NCBI RefSeq assembly: GCF_002156385.1
Contig: NZ_MVJM01000004.1
Coordinates: 60,771-124,770, forward strand
From: Halalkalibacter urbisdiaboli
GTDB lineage: Bacteria; Bacillota; Bacilli; Bacillales; Bacillaceae_D
DNA length: 64,000 bases
Reading direction: 5' to 3'
Positions within the stretch are counted from its first letter, which is position 1. Every line of letters begins with the position of its first letter. Below are positions 36,610-44,994 of the stretch, piece after piece. The notes below the pieces were generated by a model. It worked only from the letters and a program-made list of their open reading frames with translations. It ran no database searches and was not told the origin of the DNA. The position numbers and the translations under genes were made by a program.

Positions 36610-36625
36610 GAAAAAAATTTTTTTC
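36610..36625. promoter_or_regulatory. Palindrome between gntZ and gntK, putative operator
   Basis: GAAAAAAATTTTTTTC is a perfect 16-bp palindrome in the divergent gntZ/gntK control region. Near copies lie upstream of dctP and in the gntP/rpiR interval. Confidence 0.5.
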
Positions 36626-36780
36626 AATGTTTTTTTATTTCCTGTTTTCGTTTATGCTTAGAATATAATTAAAGCCAGCCATTAAGACTAAGCACTAGGA
36701 ACGAGCGACTTTCGCAATAGTTATTTCTTGAAAAAACAAGAAGGATTATACATAGTTCGTTCTTTACTCTTGCTTTGAAA

Positions 36781-36794
36781 TGTTACCGCTTAAC
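36781..36794. promoter_or_regulatory. cre-like site before gntK
   Basis: TGTTACCGCTTAAC agrees with most of the cre consensus and ends 18 bp before the gntK start, as expected for CcpA roadblock control. Confidence 0.4.
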
Positions 36795-36812
36795 TAAGAA
36801 AGGATGTTAAGA

Positions 36813-38354
36813 ATGCCCCCAAAACATTATGTAATTGGATTAGATATAGGAACAACAAGTGCAAAGGCCATATTATTTACTAAAAACGGTGTCGTGCTCG
36901 CAGAAAACGAAGGAACATACCCTGTTTACCACCCACATCCCTCCTGGGTTGAGCAAGATCCGTATGAAATTGAAGAAGCTGCAATTGCTGCTATTTCGGG
37001 TGCCGTACAAAAAGGTGGAATTAACCGAAATGAAATACTCTGCGTTGGGATATCTAGTGCCATGCATTCACTAATTTGTGTAAATGATCAGCATGAACCA
37101 CTGTCTCCTTCTATTACTTGGGCTGATGGGAGAAGTGTAGATCAAGCTAAATCAGCAAAAGCAACATTTGGTGAAAGCCTTTATTTAAAAACTGGAACCC
37201 CTATTCACCCTATGTCTCCTTTAAGTAAATTAATTTGGATGAAAGAAACAAACTATCGTCCTTACCTAAATGCAGCGAAATTTATTTCGATTAAAGAATT
37301 TTTACTTGTAAGATGGTTCAATCAATCAATTGTTGATTATGCAATTGCTTCTGCGAGTGGCTTATTTAATATTCATACGTTCGAATGGGATGAAGAGGCT
37401 CTTTCTGTTGCAGGCATTACGAAAGAACAGCTATCAGAACCGGTCCCTTCTACTTCTATTTGTCAAGGACTTACTGGTCAGTTAGCAGATAAGCTTCATT
37501 TACCAGCCGATATTCCGTTTGTAATCGGGTCTAGCGACGGACCACTTGCAAACCTCGGAATCGGGGCAATTGCTCCTGGTGATGTTGCGATTACGGTTGG
37601 AACAAGTGGCGCAATTAGGCAAATGGTGTCAAAGCCGAGAACAGATAAGCTTCAGGAAGTTTTTTGTTATGCTGTTACTCAGGATCTCTGGATTATGGGA
37701 GGACCGACGAATAATGGTGGGATTGTGTATCAATGGCTTAAAGAAGTGCTCGGGGAAATGGAAGTCCAACAAGCATTGGAACAAAACAGCGACCCATATG
37801 ATTTGCTTACAGCACTTGCTAGTCAAGTAAACGCGGGTTCGAATGGACTTTTATTTCTTCCATTTCTAAATGGAGAAAGAGCACCTTATTGGGATGCAAA
37901 TGCAAGAGGTAGTTATATTGGCTTAACTCTTTCTCATAAAAAACAACATATGATTCGAGCGGGATTAGAAGGTGTCATTTTCAGTTTGTATAGTATCGGT
38001 GAAACACTTGAACGTTTTGCTGGAAAGCCCGCATCTATCTTTGCAAGTGGGGGATTTGCTCGTTCACCGTTATGGCTGCAAATCTTAACAGATATATTTG
38101 GACAGCCAGTCCATGTACCTGTTAGTCATCAAAGTTCAGCATGGGGGGCCGCATGGTTTGGTCTATATGCACTTGGAGAAGTTCGTTCCTTAACGGATAT
38201 TAAAGATTCAATTCCAATGAAAGAAACCTATGTTCCGAATCAAAACAATCATCTCGTTTACCAGGAATTATATAAAACGTATCGTGAACTTTACTATGCC
38301 CTTAAACCACACTTTAAAGCTCTCGCTACTTTTCAAAAAAATGAACAAAACTAA
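36813..38354 (+). CDS. gntK: Gluconokinase (FGGY family)
   Basis: Phosphorylates gluconate to 6-phosphogluconate. The start at 36813 is chosen because AAAGGA lies 8 nt before it, whereas that box overlaps the ATG at 36804. The 513-residue protein has the N-terminal phosphate loop GLDIGTTSAKAILF, ITWADGRS, the second ATP site VTVGTSGAIRQM, and the FGGY-type LFLPFLNGERAPYWD and ASGGFARSPLWLQILTDIFG. Length is normal. Confidence 0.93.
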   Translation: MPPKHYVIGLDIGTTSAKAILFTKNGVVLAENEGTYPVYHPHPSWVEQDPYEIEEAAIAAISGAVQKGGINRNEILCVGISSAMHSLICVNDQHEPLSPSITWADGRSVDQAKSAKATFGESLYLKTGTPIHPMSPLSKLIWMKETNYRPYLNAAKFISIKEFLLVRWFNQSIVDYAIASASGLFNIHTFEWDEEALSVAGITKEQLSEPVPSTSICQGLTGQLADKLHLPADIPFVIGSSDGPLANLGIGAIAPGDVAITVGTSGAIRQMVSKPRTDKLQEVFCYAVTQDLWIMGGPTNNGGIVYQWLKEVLGEMEVQQALEQNSDPYDLLTALASQVNAGSNGLLFLPFLNGERAPYWDANARGSYIGLTLSHKKQHMIRAGLEGVIFSLYSIGETLERFAGKPASIFASGGFARSPLWLQILTDIFGQPVHVPVSHQSSAWGAAWFGLYALGEVRSLTDIKDSIPMKETYVPNQNNHLVYQELYKTYRELYYALKPHFKALATFQKNEQN

Positions 38355-38359
38355 AAAGT

Positions 38360-38408
38360 AACAGGGGTTGACTCAAAAGAAGACCTTTGAGTCAACCCCT
38401 GTTTTGAG
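38360..38408. terminator. Bidirectional terminator
   Basis: A perfect 18-bp stem (38360-38377 with 38386-38403, beginning AACAGGGGTTG) and an 8-nt loop are flanked by A and T runs. It separates convergent gntK and gntP. Confidence 0.85.
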
Positions 38409-38430
38409 ATTTGTATCGAATCGATAGGAA

Positions 38431-39774
38431 CTAGTAGATAATGATGGCAAGTAATAGAACAATGATAAATCCGACAAGGCCGATAATTGTTTCCATAACG
38501 GTCCACGTTTTTAATGTATCTTTTACATTCAGCCCTAGAAAACGTCCGACTAACCAAAAGCCCGAATCATTCACATGGGAGAGAACGGTTGCACCCGATG
38601 CAATCGCAATTACTAACAACCCAAGTACCGGACCTTCTAAACCGAGAATGGATATGAACGGTGCCGTTAACCCAGCAGCCGTAACCATCGCAACCGTCGC
38701 AGAACCTATTGCAATTCGAACAACTGCTGCAATTAAAAAAGCAAGGACAATGGGTGGTAAAGTTGTATTAGCCATCATCGCCCCCATGACTTCCCCAACA
38801 CCTGAATCGATTAACACTTGCTTAAAAACACCACTAGCACCAGTTACTAAAATAATCATCCCTGCTGGTTCTAAAGCTCTAGAAGCAATATCTTGAAGTT
38901 CTTGACGAGAATACCCTCGTTTCGTCCCAAGAAAAGTAAACGTTAGAATCGTGGCAATGATTAAAGCAACAAACGGATGTCCAAGAAAGGTTAAACTATC
39001 ACGTAGAACAGTTCCTTCTTCTAGTATTAAAGCTGAAAATGAATTAAGTAATATTAATACGATTGGAATTAATATTAACGTGGTCACGAGTTTAAAGCTT
39101 GGCAATTCTTTTTCATATTCCATTTCTTCTAAATTCATAAAGTCTGGAACATCAACATGTATTTTTTTCGAAATAAACTTAGCAAATAATGGTCCTGCCA
39201 CCGCCATTGCAGGGATTCCCGCTATGATGCCAAAAAGAATGACCCAGCCTAATTCAGCACCGAGCAAATTAGCCGCAGCCATTGGTCCAGGTGTCGGTGG
39301 AATAAAACTATGTGTGACGGCTAAACCAGCTAACAAAGGCAATCCATAATATAATAATGACTTACCCGTTTTCTTTGCTAGTCCGTATACAACCGGTATT
39401 AAAATGATAAAACCAACATCAAAGAATACTGGGATCGCAACAAAAAAACCAGTAACACCAAGTGCCCACTGTGCTTTACCTTCACCAAACCTTTTAATCA
39501 TCGTTCGAGCGATACGTTCAGCTCCACCAGAGATTTCAATCATATGACCGAACATTGCGCCTAAGCCGACTACAACAGCGATAAAGCCTAGAGTCCCAGC
39601 CATCCCGGCTTGCATAGAGGTGACAACATTGTTTAATGGCATCCCAGATAAAACACCAACAATTAAGCTAACTAATAACAATGCTACGAAAGCATGTAAT
39701 TTTACGCGAATAATTAAAAATAAGAGAAGAAAAAAACCCGCTAAAGCAATGAGAATTAACAATTGATTTGACAT
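38431..39774 (-). CDS. gntP: Gluconate permease (GntP family)
   Basis: Membrane symporter of 447 residues with 12-14 helices. GntP motifs: GFIAVVVGLGAMFGHMIE, PVFFDVGFIILIPVVYGLAKK, HSFIPPTPGPMAAANLLGA and the C-terminal SHVNDSGFWLVGRFLGL. Imports gluconate with protons. It is monocistronic; its start region faces the RpiR regulator gene. Confidence 0.94.
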   Translation of the reverse strand: MSNQLLILIALAGFFLLLFLIIRVKLHAFVALLLVSLIVGVLSGMPLNNVVTSMQAGMAGTLGFIAVVVGLGAMFGHMIEISGGAERIARTMIKRFGEGKAQWALGVTGFFVAIPVFFDVGFIILIPVVYGLAKKTGKSLLYYGLPLLAGLAVTHSFIPPTPGPMAAANLLGAELGWVILFGIIAGIPAMAVAGPLFAKFISKKIHVDVPDFMNLEEMEYEKELPSFKLVTTLILIPIVLILLNSFSALILEEGTVLRDSLTFLGHPFVALIIATILTFTFLGTKRGYSRQELQDIASRALEPAGMIILVTGASGVFKQVLIDSGVGEVMGAMMANTTLPPIVLAFLIAAVVRIAIGSATVAMVTAAGLTAPFISILGLEGPVLGLLVIAIASGATVLSHVNDSGFWLVGRFLGLNVKDTLKTWTVMETIIGLVGFIIVLLLAIIIY

Positions 39775-39843
39775 GTAGGTTCACTACCTTTTTTTATTAA
39801 ATGGTTTTCTTAAATATAAATAAAGCGACTTCCATCCTTCCTT

Positions 39844-39887
39844 CAAAAAAATTTTTTCCTTAACTTTAACATTAAAAAATTTTTTTA
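39844..39887. promoter_or_regulatory. Two A/T dyads between gntP and rpiR, putative operators
   Basis: CAAAAAAATTTTTTC (39844-39858) and TAAAAAATTTTTTTA (39873-39887) lie between the divergent genes. They resemble the gntZ/gntK palindrome and would allow autoregulation and gntP control. Confidence 0.42.
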
Positions 39888-39939
39888 CGGCAACACTTCT
39901 AGTATAATATAAACAAAGCATTTACAGGAGAGATGACGG

Positions 39940-40794
39940 ATGAAGAAAAATCAACAGCTATGTTTAGCCAGTGTTCGCTCACACTATCCTAAATTTAGTG
40001 TAACGGAAAGAAAAATTGCCGACTATATATTAGATAACCCAACAAAAATTATCCATTTTTCAATTAATCAATTAGCTGATGCCTTAAATGTTGCTGATTC
40101 TACAGTCTTTCGTTTTTGTAAACGGATTGGATTTAAAGGTTATCAGGCTATGAAAATTGCTCTTGCTTCCGAAGTCGTGACACCACTAACGGATATTCAT
40201 GAAAAAGTAAATGAAGACGATACGTCAGATACAATCGCTACTAAAGTATTTCGCTCCAATATGAAAACCATTGAAGATACTTTAGCCGTTTTTGATGACG
40301 AACAAATGATGTTAGCTGTCAACGCAATCACAAACGCAAGCTCAATTGAATTTTTCGGAAGTGGGGGCTCAAGTATTATCGCTCTTGATGCTTATCACAA
40401 ATTAATTCGTACTGGTTTAAGAGTTAATGCGGTAACAGATAGTCATTTCCAGCTATTAGCAGCCTCTCAAATGACCGAAAACGATTGCGCAATATTTATT
40501 TCCCACTCTGGATCAACAAAGGATATTTTGCATATTTTGAATGTCGTAAAATCTACTGGCGCAAAAACAATTGCGATCACAAACTATGCTAAGTCTCCTT
40601 TGAGTAGTGCAGTCGATATTCCTCTCTATACCGTTTCTGAGGAGACCGATTATCGTTCTGAAGCGTTATCATCACGCCTAGCCCAACTTACACTTATCGA
40701 CGTACTGTACGTGAACATCTTATTAAAAAGAGGAATTAAAGGTCAAGAGGCTCTTAAAAAAATGCGTGAAGCGATATCAGTTAAACGAATCTAA
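39940..40794 (+). CDS. MurR/RpiR family transcriptional regulator
   Basis: Regulator of 284 residues. N-terminal RpiR helix-turn-helix (SINQLADALNVADSTVFRFCKRIGFKGYQAMKIAL) and a C-terminal SIS domain (~120-260: FFGSGGSSIIALDAYHKLIRTG, IFISHSGSTKDI) that binds a phosphosugar. Divergent from gntP and surrounded by gluconate genes, it probably replaces the GntR repressor of B. subtilis and senses a hexonate phosphate. Confidence 0.9.
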   Translation: MKKNQQLCLASVRSHYPKFSVTERKIADYILDNPTKIIHFSINQLADALNVADSTVFRFCKRIGFKGYQAMKIALASEVVTPLTDIHEKVNEDDTSDTIATKVFRSNMKTIEDTLAVFDDEQMMLAVNAITNASSIEFFGSGGSSIIALDAYHKLIRTGLRVNAVTDSHFQLLAASQMTENDCAIFISHSGSTKDILHILNVVKSTGAKTIAITNYAKSPLSSAVDIPLYTVSEETDYRSEALSSRLAQLTLIDVLYVNILLKRGIKGQEALKKMREAISVKRI

Positions 40795-40833
40795 TTACAG
40801 CCACAATAATAACAACGTTTTTAATAACCAATA

Positions 40834-40874
40834 AAAAAGAATCCATTTGCTGAAGTTAAAATGGATTCTTTTCG
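40834..40874 (+). terminator. Terminator after the RpiR gene
   Basis: The stem AAAGAATCCATTT/AAATGGATTCTTT with a 9-nt loop is followed by TTCGATTTT. It also serves the convergent ctaG-like gene. Confidence 0.75.
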
Positions 40875-40877
40875 ATT

Positions 40878-41696
40878 TTAAAATCCGCTATCCCTTACTG
40901 CTACCGAGAGTCTAGGTCGACTAGCTCTATACCACTGCAAACATAGTATAAAGATTAACATGACATCAATCGTATCTCCTCCATAGTACATTAGCATACC
41001 ACCTTGTTCAGCATCCGCCTTCGTTACTCCGATTGGCGGATTAGCATATATATACTTTGATAAAATCCCATGAGCAGCCAAAGCAGTAACTAAGACGATC
41101 GAACGGTAAACATAGCTAGTCCTATGAGGAATTGGATCAATATAAATGATTGAAAGTGAAAAAACATATCCAGCCAAAAAAACATGAAAGTGAATCAATA
41201 CATAAAGAACAACATTCTCATGCATCACTTCAAACAATCTAGTTGTATAAAGGATCCAGAGTCCTCCTACATTAAGCAAGGACGCTACTATCGGATCCGT
41301 TATCACCCGAAACAGTGCACTTTTCAAGATTTTTGAAAGACGTCTTGCGTTCGAAACAGGTAGCGTTCGCAAAAAAAGAGTCATAGGAGCTGCTACTACC
41401 ATTAGTAGTGGAGCAAGCATTCCAAGAAATATATGATTAAGCATATGGACTGTGAAATCTCCATGCGCCATCTCTGCCAATGGACCAGCTACCGCAGTTA
41501 TCGCAGAAAGAACACCGGCATTCCAACAGATTGTCCGAGAGATAGGCCATTGTTTATGTTTGCGGTTCGATAAGATAACCGCTACTAAGTAAATGACAGC
41601 CGCTATTAAAAAGGGAAGAAACAAAACAAACTGCGGTACAAACTCAGTCACCGTATGTATGTGGTCGGTATGACCACTATGTTCATGCATGTTCAC
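40878..41696 (-). CDS. CtaG-like cytochrome c oxidase assembly membrane protein
   Basis: Membrane protein of 272 residues with seven to eight helices, a His-rich start (HEHSGHTDHIH) and the caa3_CtaG stretches MAHGDFTVHMLNHIFLGMLAPLLMV and HFHVFLAGYVFSLSIIYIDPIPHR. CtaG proteins help copper insertion into caa3 oxidase. A GTG start overlaps the DUF2243 gene by 14 bp, implying coupled translation. No oxidase structural genes are near. Confidence 0.88.
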   Translation of the reverse strand: MNMHEHSGHTDHIHTVTEFVPQFVLFLPFLIAAVIYLVAVILSNRKHKQWPISRTICWNAGVLSAITAVAGPLAEMAHGDFTVHMLNHIFLGMLAPLLMVVAAPMTLFLRTLPVSNARRLSKILKSALFRVITDPIVASLLNVGGLWILYTTRLFEVMHENVVLYVLIHFHVFLAGYVFSLSIIYIDPIPHRTSYVYRSIVLVTALAAHGILSKYIYANPPIGVTKADAEQGGMLMYYGGDTIDVMLIFILCLQWYRASRPRLSVAVRDSGF

Positions 41697-42195
41697 TTCG
41701 AGTCCCGCCTTCTCTTTGTTTTCTTGTACGATTAAGGAGAAAGAGTCCTACTCCTATCATAACAATAGAAAAGACATTCCAAATGACATCATAGATGATC
41801 ACATTTTCTACATACCGAATCTGGTGTATTCTCATAAGTTTATGTTGAACAATCCCATCGTATAATTGGAAGAGACCTCCCCCAAGAAATATACCTCCCC
41901 ACCATCTCATCAGCCACACCCCGTTTCGACGCCTAAGGTCCGCAAATAGAAATAAGCCTGCAATGGTCGCAAACCAACTAAAGGCATGGAACACCCCATC
42001 TGAAATTAACCCAATACTTGTTGTTGATTTATCGTAAAAATGATGCCAATGCAGTAGCTGATGAAACACCATCTCATCAAAAAAAGCGACCAGTCCAAGT
42101 CCAAACAAAACACCTGACCAGAGATTACGACTCGATTGCTGACGTTCATTTAGTAAATTTGAAGGTCTATCTAGCTTCACTTGTTCACGCTCCAT
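41683..42195 (-). CDS. DUF2243 family membrane protein
   Basis: Membrane protein of 170 residues with four helices and the DUF2243 pattern GLVAFFDEMVFHQLLHWHHFYDKST, then LYDGIVQHKLMRIHQIRYVENV. Conserved histidines suggest metal binding, but function is unknown. It is commonly next to CtaG-like genes, as here. Confidence 0.85.
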   Translation of the reverse strand: MEREQVKLDRPSNLLNERQQSSRNLWSGVLFGLGLVAFFDEMVFHQLLHWHHFYDKSTTSIGLISDGVFHAFSWFATIAGLFLFADLRRRNGVWLMRWWGGIFLGGGLFQLYDGIVQHKLMRIHQIRYVENVIIYDVIWNVFSIVMIGVGLFLLNRTRKQREGGTRSEHA

Positions 42196-42299
42196 AGAAG
42201 CCCCTCCTCCCAGTAATTAATATTTTTCCACTAACACAACCAGTTTATCCCAATCGCATTTTGTGTAATCATTAGGTTAGAAATGAAAAACGTAATAAA

Positions 42300-42440
42300 G
42301 CACATAAAAAAAACTATTGTGAATAACCACAATAGGTTTTACAATCGAAGGCGTTCACCATCCAAGTCTTAGATTTAACTATGTATCTTCGTTTTCTCTA
42401 CCCTTAGCCCCACCATCGGCGTTAACGTTTTCTATACAAA
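42300..42440 (-). other. Possible structured RNA or 3' UTR with strong terminator
   Basis: The minus strand ends in a clear terminator (CTATTGTG/CACAATAG followed by eight T). Upstream lies a GC-richer stretch with repeated GATGGTG and AACGCC blocks that stands out from the AT-rich surroundings. It may be the 3' UTR of the iclR gene or a separate small RNA; TATAGA at 42431-42436 is a weak -10 candidate without a clear -35. No family recognised. Confidence 0.35.
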
Positions 42441-42531
42441 AAAATTCTAATTTAATTATATCATCTAACATTAGGTTTCTAGATTGAATACCACTCCAAG
42501 AAGTGGTATCACCTTTTGATTAATAAATATT

Positions 42532-43236
42532 TTAATTAGCTAGAGACTTCTCAATTTCCCTAGCTGTATTGAGTACATGTACACTGAATTTCTCGGATGG
42601 TACATTTCCCATCCTGGAGATTGGTCCACTAACACTTACAGCGGCTCTAAGAATTCCGTTTCCTGAAAAGATAGGCGCACTAACACTTGCAACCCCATCT
42701 TCACGCTCTGCAACACTTTCGACCCATCCTTGCTGACGTATAGCATCATACATTCTATCGCCTTTCGGATCACAATCCCATACTAAGAAGACCTTCCCCG
42801 CCGAACCAACTTCTAATGGGAACACAGACCCGACTGGTACTGTATTCGTTAAACCAATTTTTGGTTCCACCGAGGCAATGCAAATACGTTTATCTCCCTC
42901 TCTCACATAAAGCTGGCTACTTTCTCCCGTGATTTCTGTTAATTTTGTTAGTTTTGGTTTGGCCAGTTCAACAAGACTCTTCGAATATGAGACTTCTCCC
43001 CATCCAGTTAATCTTGATCCTAATAAATAACCATCGTTATTTTTCATAACAAGATGGTGACCTTCCATCGCTGTTAATAATCTGTGAGCTGTTGAACGTG
43101 AGATTTTTGTCTCCTTTACAATTTCATTAAGATTAGCTGTACCCCTTTCAACTAAAAATTCCAAAATATAAACAAATTTATCTAAAACACCTACACCACT
43201 ATTAAATTGACTATTTTTAGCTTCGTTTGTATTCAT
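42532..43236 (-). CDS. IclR family transcriptional regulator
   Basis: Regulator of 234 residues. N-terminal winged helix-turn-helix (ANLNEIVKETKISRSTAHRLLTAME) and IclR effector domain (VGSAGKVFLVWDCD, EREDGVASVSAPIFSGNGILRAAVSVSGP). It lies beside a PNPOx-like gene and the divergent leuCD pair, which are probable targets. Confidence 0.9.
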   Translation of the reverse strand: MNTNEAKNSQFNSGVGVLDKFVYILEFLVERGTANLNEIVKETKISRSTAHRLLTAMEGHHLVMKNNDGYLLGSRLTGWGEVSYSKSLVELAKPKLTKLTEITGESSQLYVREGDKRICIASVEPKIGLTNTVPVGSVFPLEVGSAGKVFLVWDCDPKGDRMYDAIRQQGWVESVAEREDGVASVSAPIFSGNGILRAAVSVSGPISRMGNVPSEKFSVHVLNTAREIEKSLAN

Positions 43237-43315
43237 AATATGGTTATTATATCTCGTATTTCGGGATTGGTAAAGGAACTAAAACAACTCATGCCCCCCT
43301 TTAATTTCACTCGAA

Positions 43316-43460
43316 TCAACTAAAAGATCCAACTGAAGTTATTTGATTGCCTTTTAAGTCTGTAGTATTGTTACCGACGGAATTAATAATTGTGGTACAG
43401 GTATCACCAATAGAATCAAATATTTTTTCTAATTCTTTATTAATAATTGATTCACTTATC
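43316..43460 (-). other. Coding-like stretch without clear start
   Basis: In a frame overlapping the end of the HesB-like gene about 45 codons are open (ESIINKELEKIFDSIGDTC then TTIINSVGNNTTDLKGNQ) up to a TGA at 43316-43318. There is no ATG, GTG or TTG with a ribosome binding site. It may be a relic or an out-of-frame extension. Nothing else is seen in the 215-bp gap. Confidence 0.25.
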
Positions 43461-43769
43461 GATACTTAATGAATAACCAGAACCATATATTTGGTTATTA
43501 CTTTTAACCAAATATCCACTTGATTGAAAATCAATTGTTAAAATATCTTCTAAGAACATTAACGTAGAGCTTTCCGTATAAACAGGAATCCAATTTGTTG
43601 ATATTTTGACATAGTTACTGGGTATAGTCATTATCAACTGCAAGCGAATAACACCATCAAGTGGACTACCGCATCCGCCAACCTCATAAATTAAACATAA
43701 ATAATACGACCTTGATTTCAATTGATTCAATAATTTATTAATTGCTTGTTCTGTAAAATGAATTTCCAT
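43452..43769 (-). CDS. HesB/IscA-fold protein
   Basis: Small protein of 105 residues; the ATG at 43769 follows AAAGGAG by 6 nt. MEIHFTEQAINKLLNQLKS and VGGCGSPLDGVIRLQL resemble the HesB-like fold of small Bacillus proteins such as YqkB and YneR. Of the three A-type cluster ligands only the cysteine in GGCG is visible; the C-terminal CxC is missing, so it may not carry a cluster. It lies 14 bp after the PNPOx-like gene, beside a gene pair for an iron-sulfur hydro-lyase. Confidence 0.65.
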   Translation of the reverse strand: MEIHFTEQAINKLLNQLKSRSYYLCLIYEVGGCGSPLDGVIRLQLIMTIPSNYVKISTNWIPVYTESSTLMFLEDILTIDFQSSGYLVKSNNQIYGSGYSLSIDK

Positions 43770-43783
43770 TGTTTTCTCCTTTC

Positions 43784-44683
43784 TCATTTAGGATTGAATG
43801 GTGAATAATTCAAAAAATCCCATGAGTACTTTTGTACATTCTGGTTTTCTATTACACCTGATATGACATACTCTATTAACCTCTTTGCGCCTGGATATTT
43901 TACTTTTTCTTCTTCCGTTAGATCCCAAATAATTTTTGAATCTCCAGTTAGTTGCAAGGTATGTCCCTCTTGAAAATCGATGAACAGCAATCCTGTTTTG
44001 GAATTGTCAAAAATATTACCAAGTGTGTTAAACATCATATTACCAACGTAATCAGGGAAGAGTAGAGTCATTTCATTTAAAACATTTACAAAGCCAGCTT
44101 GACCTCCTCTATGAGAAACATCTGTTTTTCCTAACGAATTTGAACTAGAAATAAAAAATGTATCCGCCCACTCTATCCACGTCCTCTGGTTATTATTTAA
44201 ATTCCTACCGTATAACGTTAATGTTGTTAAATCATCTACATTATTTAACTTGATTTGTCTTGATTGAATATATTTTGGGCAGTTACCATAAACCTGCTCT
44301 GTTTTTACTTCAATGGTTTCATCATCAAGAATATTAGCAACCCCATTGATCCTAATCCGAATCCTTGTTGAAAATTCAATGACAATAATTCCAACGTTCA
44401 AATTAGACTTTAGATTAGAGAACAACAAATCATTTTCTTGTTCCTTAATATGAATCCTTATAGTTCTATCATCTATAACTCGAATAAAACCACGGTCACC
44501 ACAAACTAAGGAACTCCATAAATACCCTTCCGTATCAGTAGACCCTATTACAGCCATTGGCTGTGATTCCATAAAAAATTGAAAAGATTCCTTAATAAAT
44601 GGTTGAATCACTCGTCCAACTAAATTGGCACTTTTGCTTACACCTAGTATAGACTGCACTTTTCGTTCTCCTGAATGAAACAT
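43784..44683 (-). CDS. Pyridoxamine 5'-phosphate oxidase-like flavin-binding protein
   Basis: Split-barrel protein of 299 residues. The ATG at 44683 follows AAGGGGTGG; a TTG upstream is less likely. FMESQPMAVIGSTDTEGYLWSSLVCGDRGFIRVID and the C-terminal FPDYVGNMMFNTLGNIFDNSKTGLLFIDF show two PNPOx-like modules, as in proteins described as pyridoxamine 5'-phosphate oxidase family. The true activity is unknown. It is divergent from leuC and is cotranscribed with the HesB-like gene. Confidence 0.8.
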   Translation of the reverse strand: MFHSGERKVQSILGVSKSANLVGRVIQPFIKESFQFFMESQPMAVIGSTDTEGYLWSSLVCGDRGFIRVIDDRTIRIHIKEQENDLLFSNLKSNLNVGIIVIEFSTRIRIRINGVANILDDETIEVKTEQVYGNCPKYIQSRQIKLNNVDDLTTLTLYGRNLNNNQRTWIEWADTFFISSSNSLGKTDVSHRGGQAGFVNVLNEMTLLFPDYVGNMMFNTLGNIFDNSKTGLLFIDFQEGHTLQLTGDSKIIWDLTEEEKVKYPGAKRLIEYVISGVIENQNVQKYSWDFLNYSPFNPK

Positions 44684-44938
44684 TTCCACCCCTTTTTTAA
44701 CCCCCAATCGTTATAACTAATCTCAATTTGGCATTATTAAATTTAATTAACCACTAAATCTTATAGTTAATGGTTAATAATATACATCATCACAATTAAC
44801 CTGTCAATGGTGATACAACAGGTTAAAGAAACTTTTAAATTACGTTTCTTTTTATTAGGTTTTAAAAAGAAAAAACGGCTGTTGCAATTTCCATTATTTT
44901 CATCTATACTGACGATATATTCACTATGTGGATAATAA

Positions 44939-44955
44939 ATCCCGTATAGTGGGAT
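44939..44955. promoter_or_regulatory. Dyad upstream of leuC, candidate IclR operator
   Basis: ATCCC-N7-GGGAT is an inverted repeat, and ACTATGTGGATAA/GTATAGTGGGATAA is an imperfect direct repeat around it. Position 40-55 bp before leuC suits an operator; the link to IclR is inferred. Confidence 0.35.
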
Positions 44956-44994
44956 AAGGAGTTGTTTTCATACTATTTTAGATGAGGTGGAAAA

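Noticed and set aside
44708..44994. T-box or leucine attenuator upstream of leuC
   Set aside because: No T-box sequence, specifier loop, leader peptide or terminator is visible; only a promoter-like region and a short dyad.
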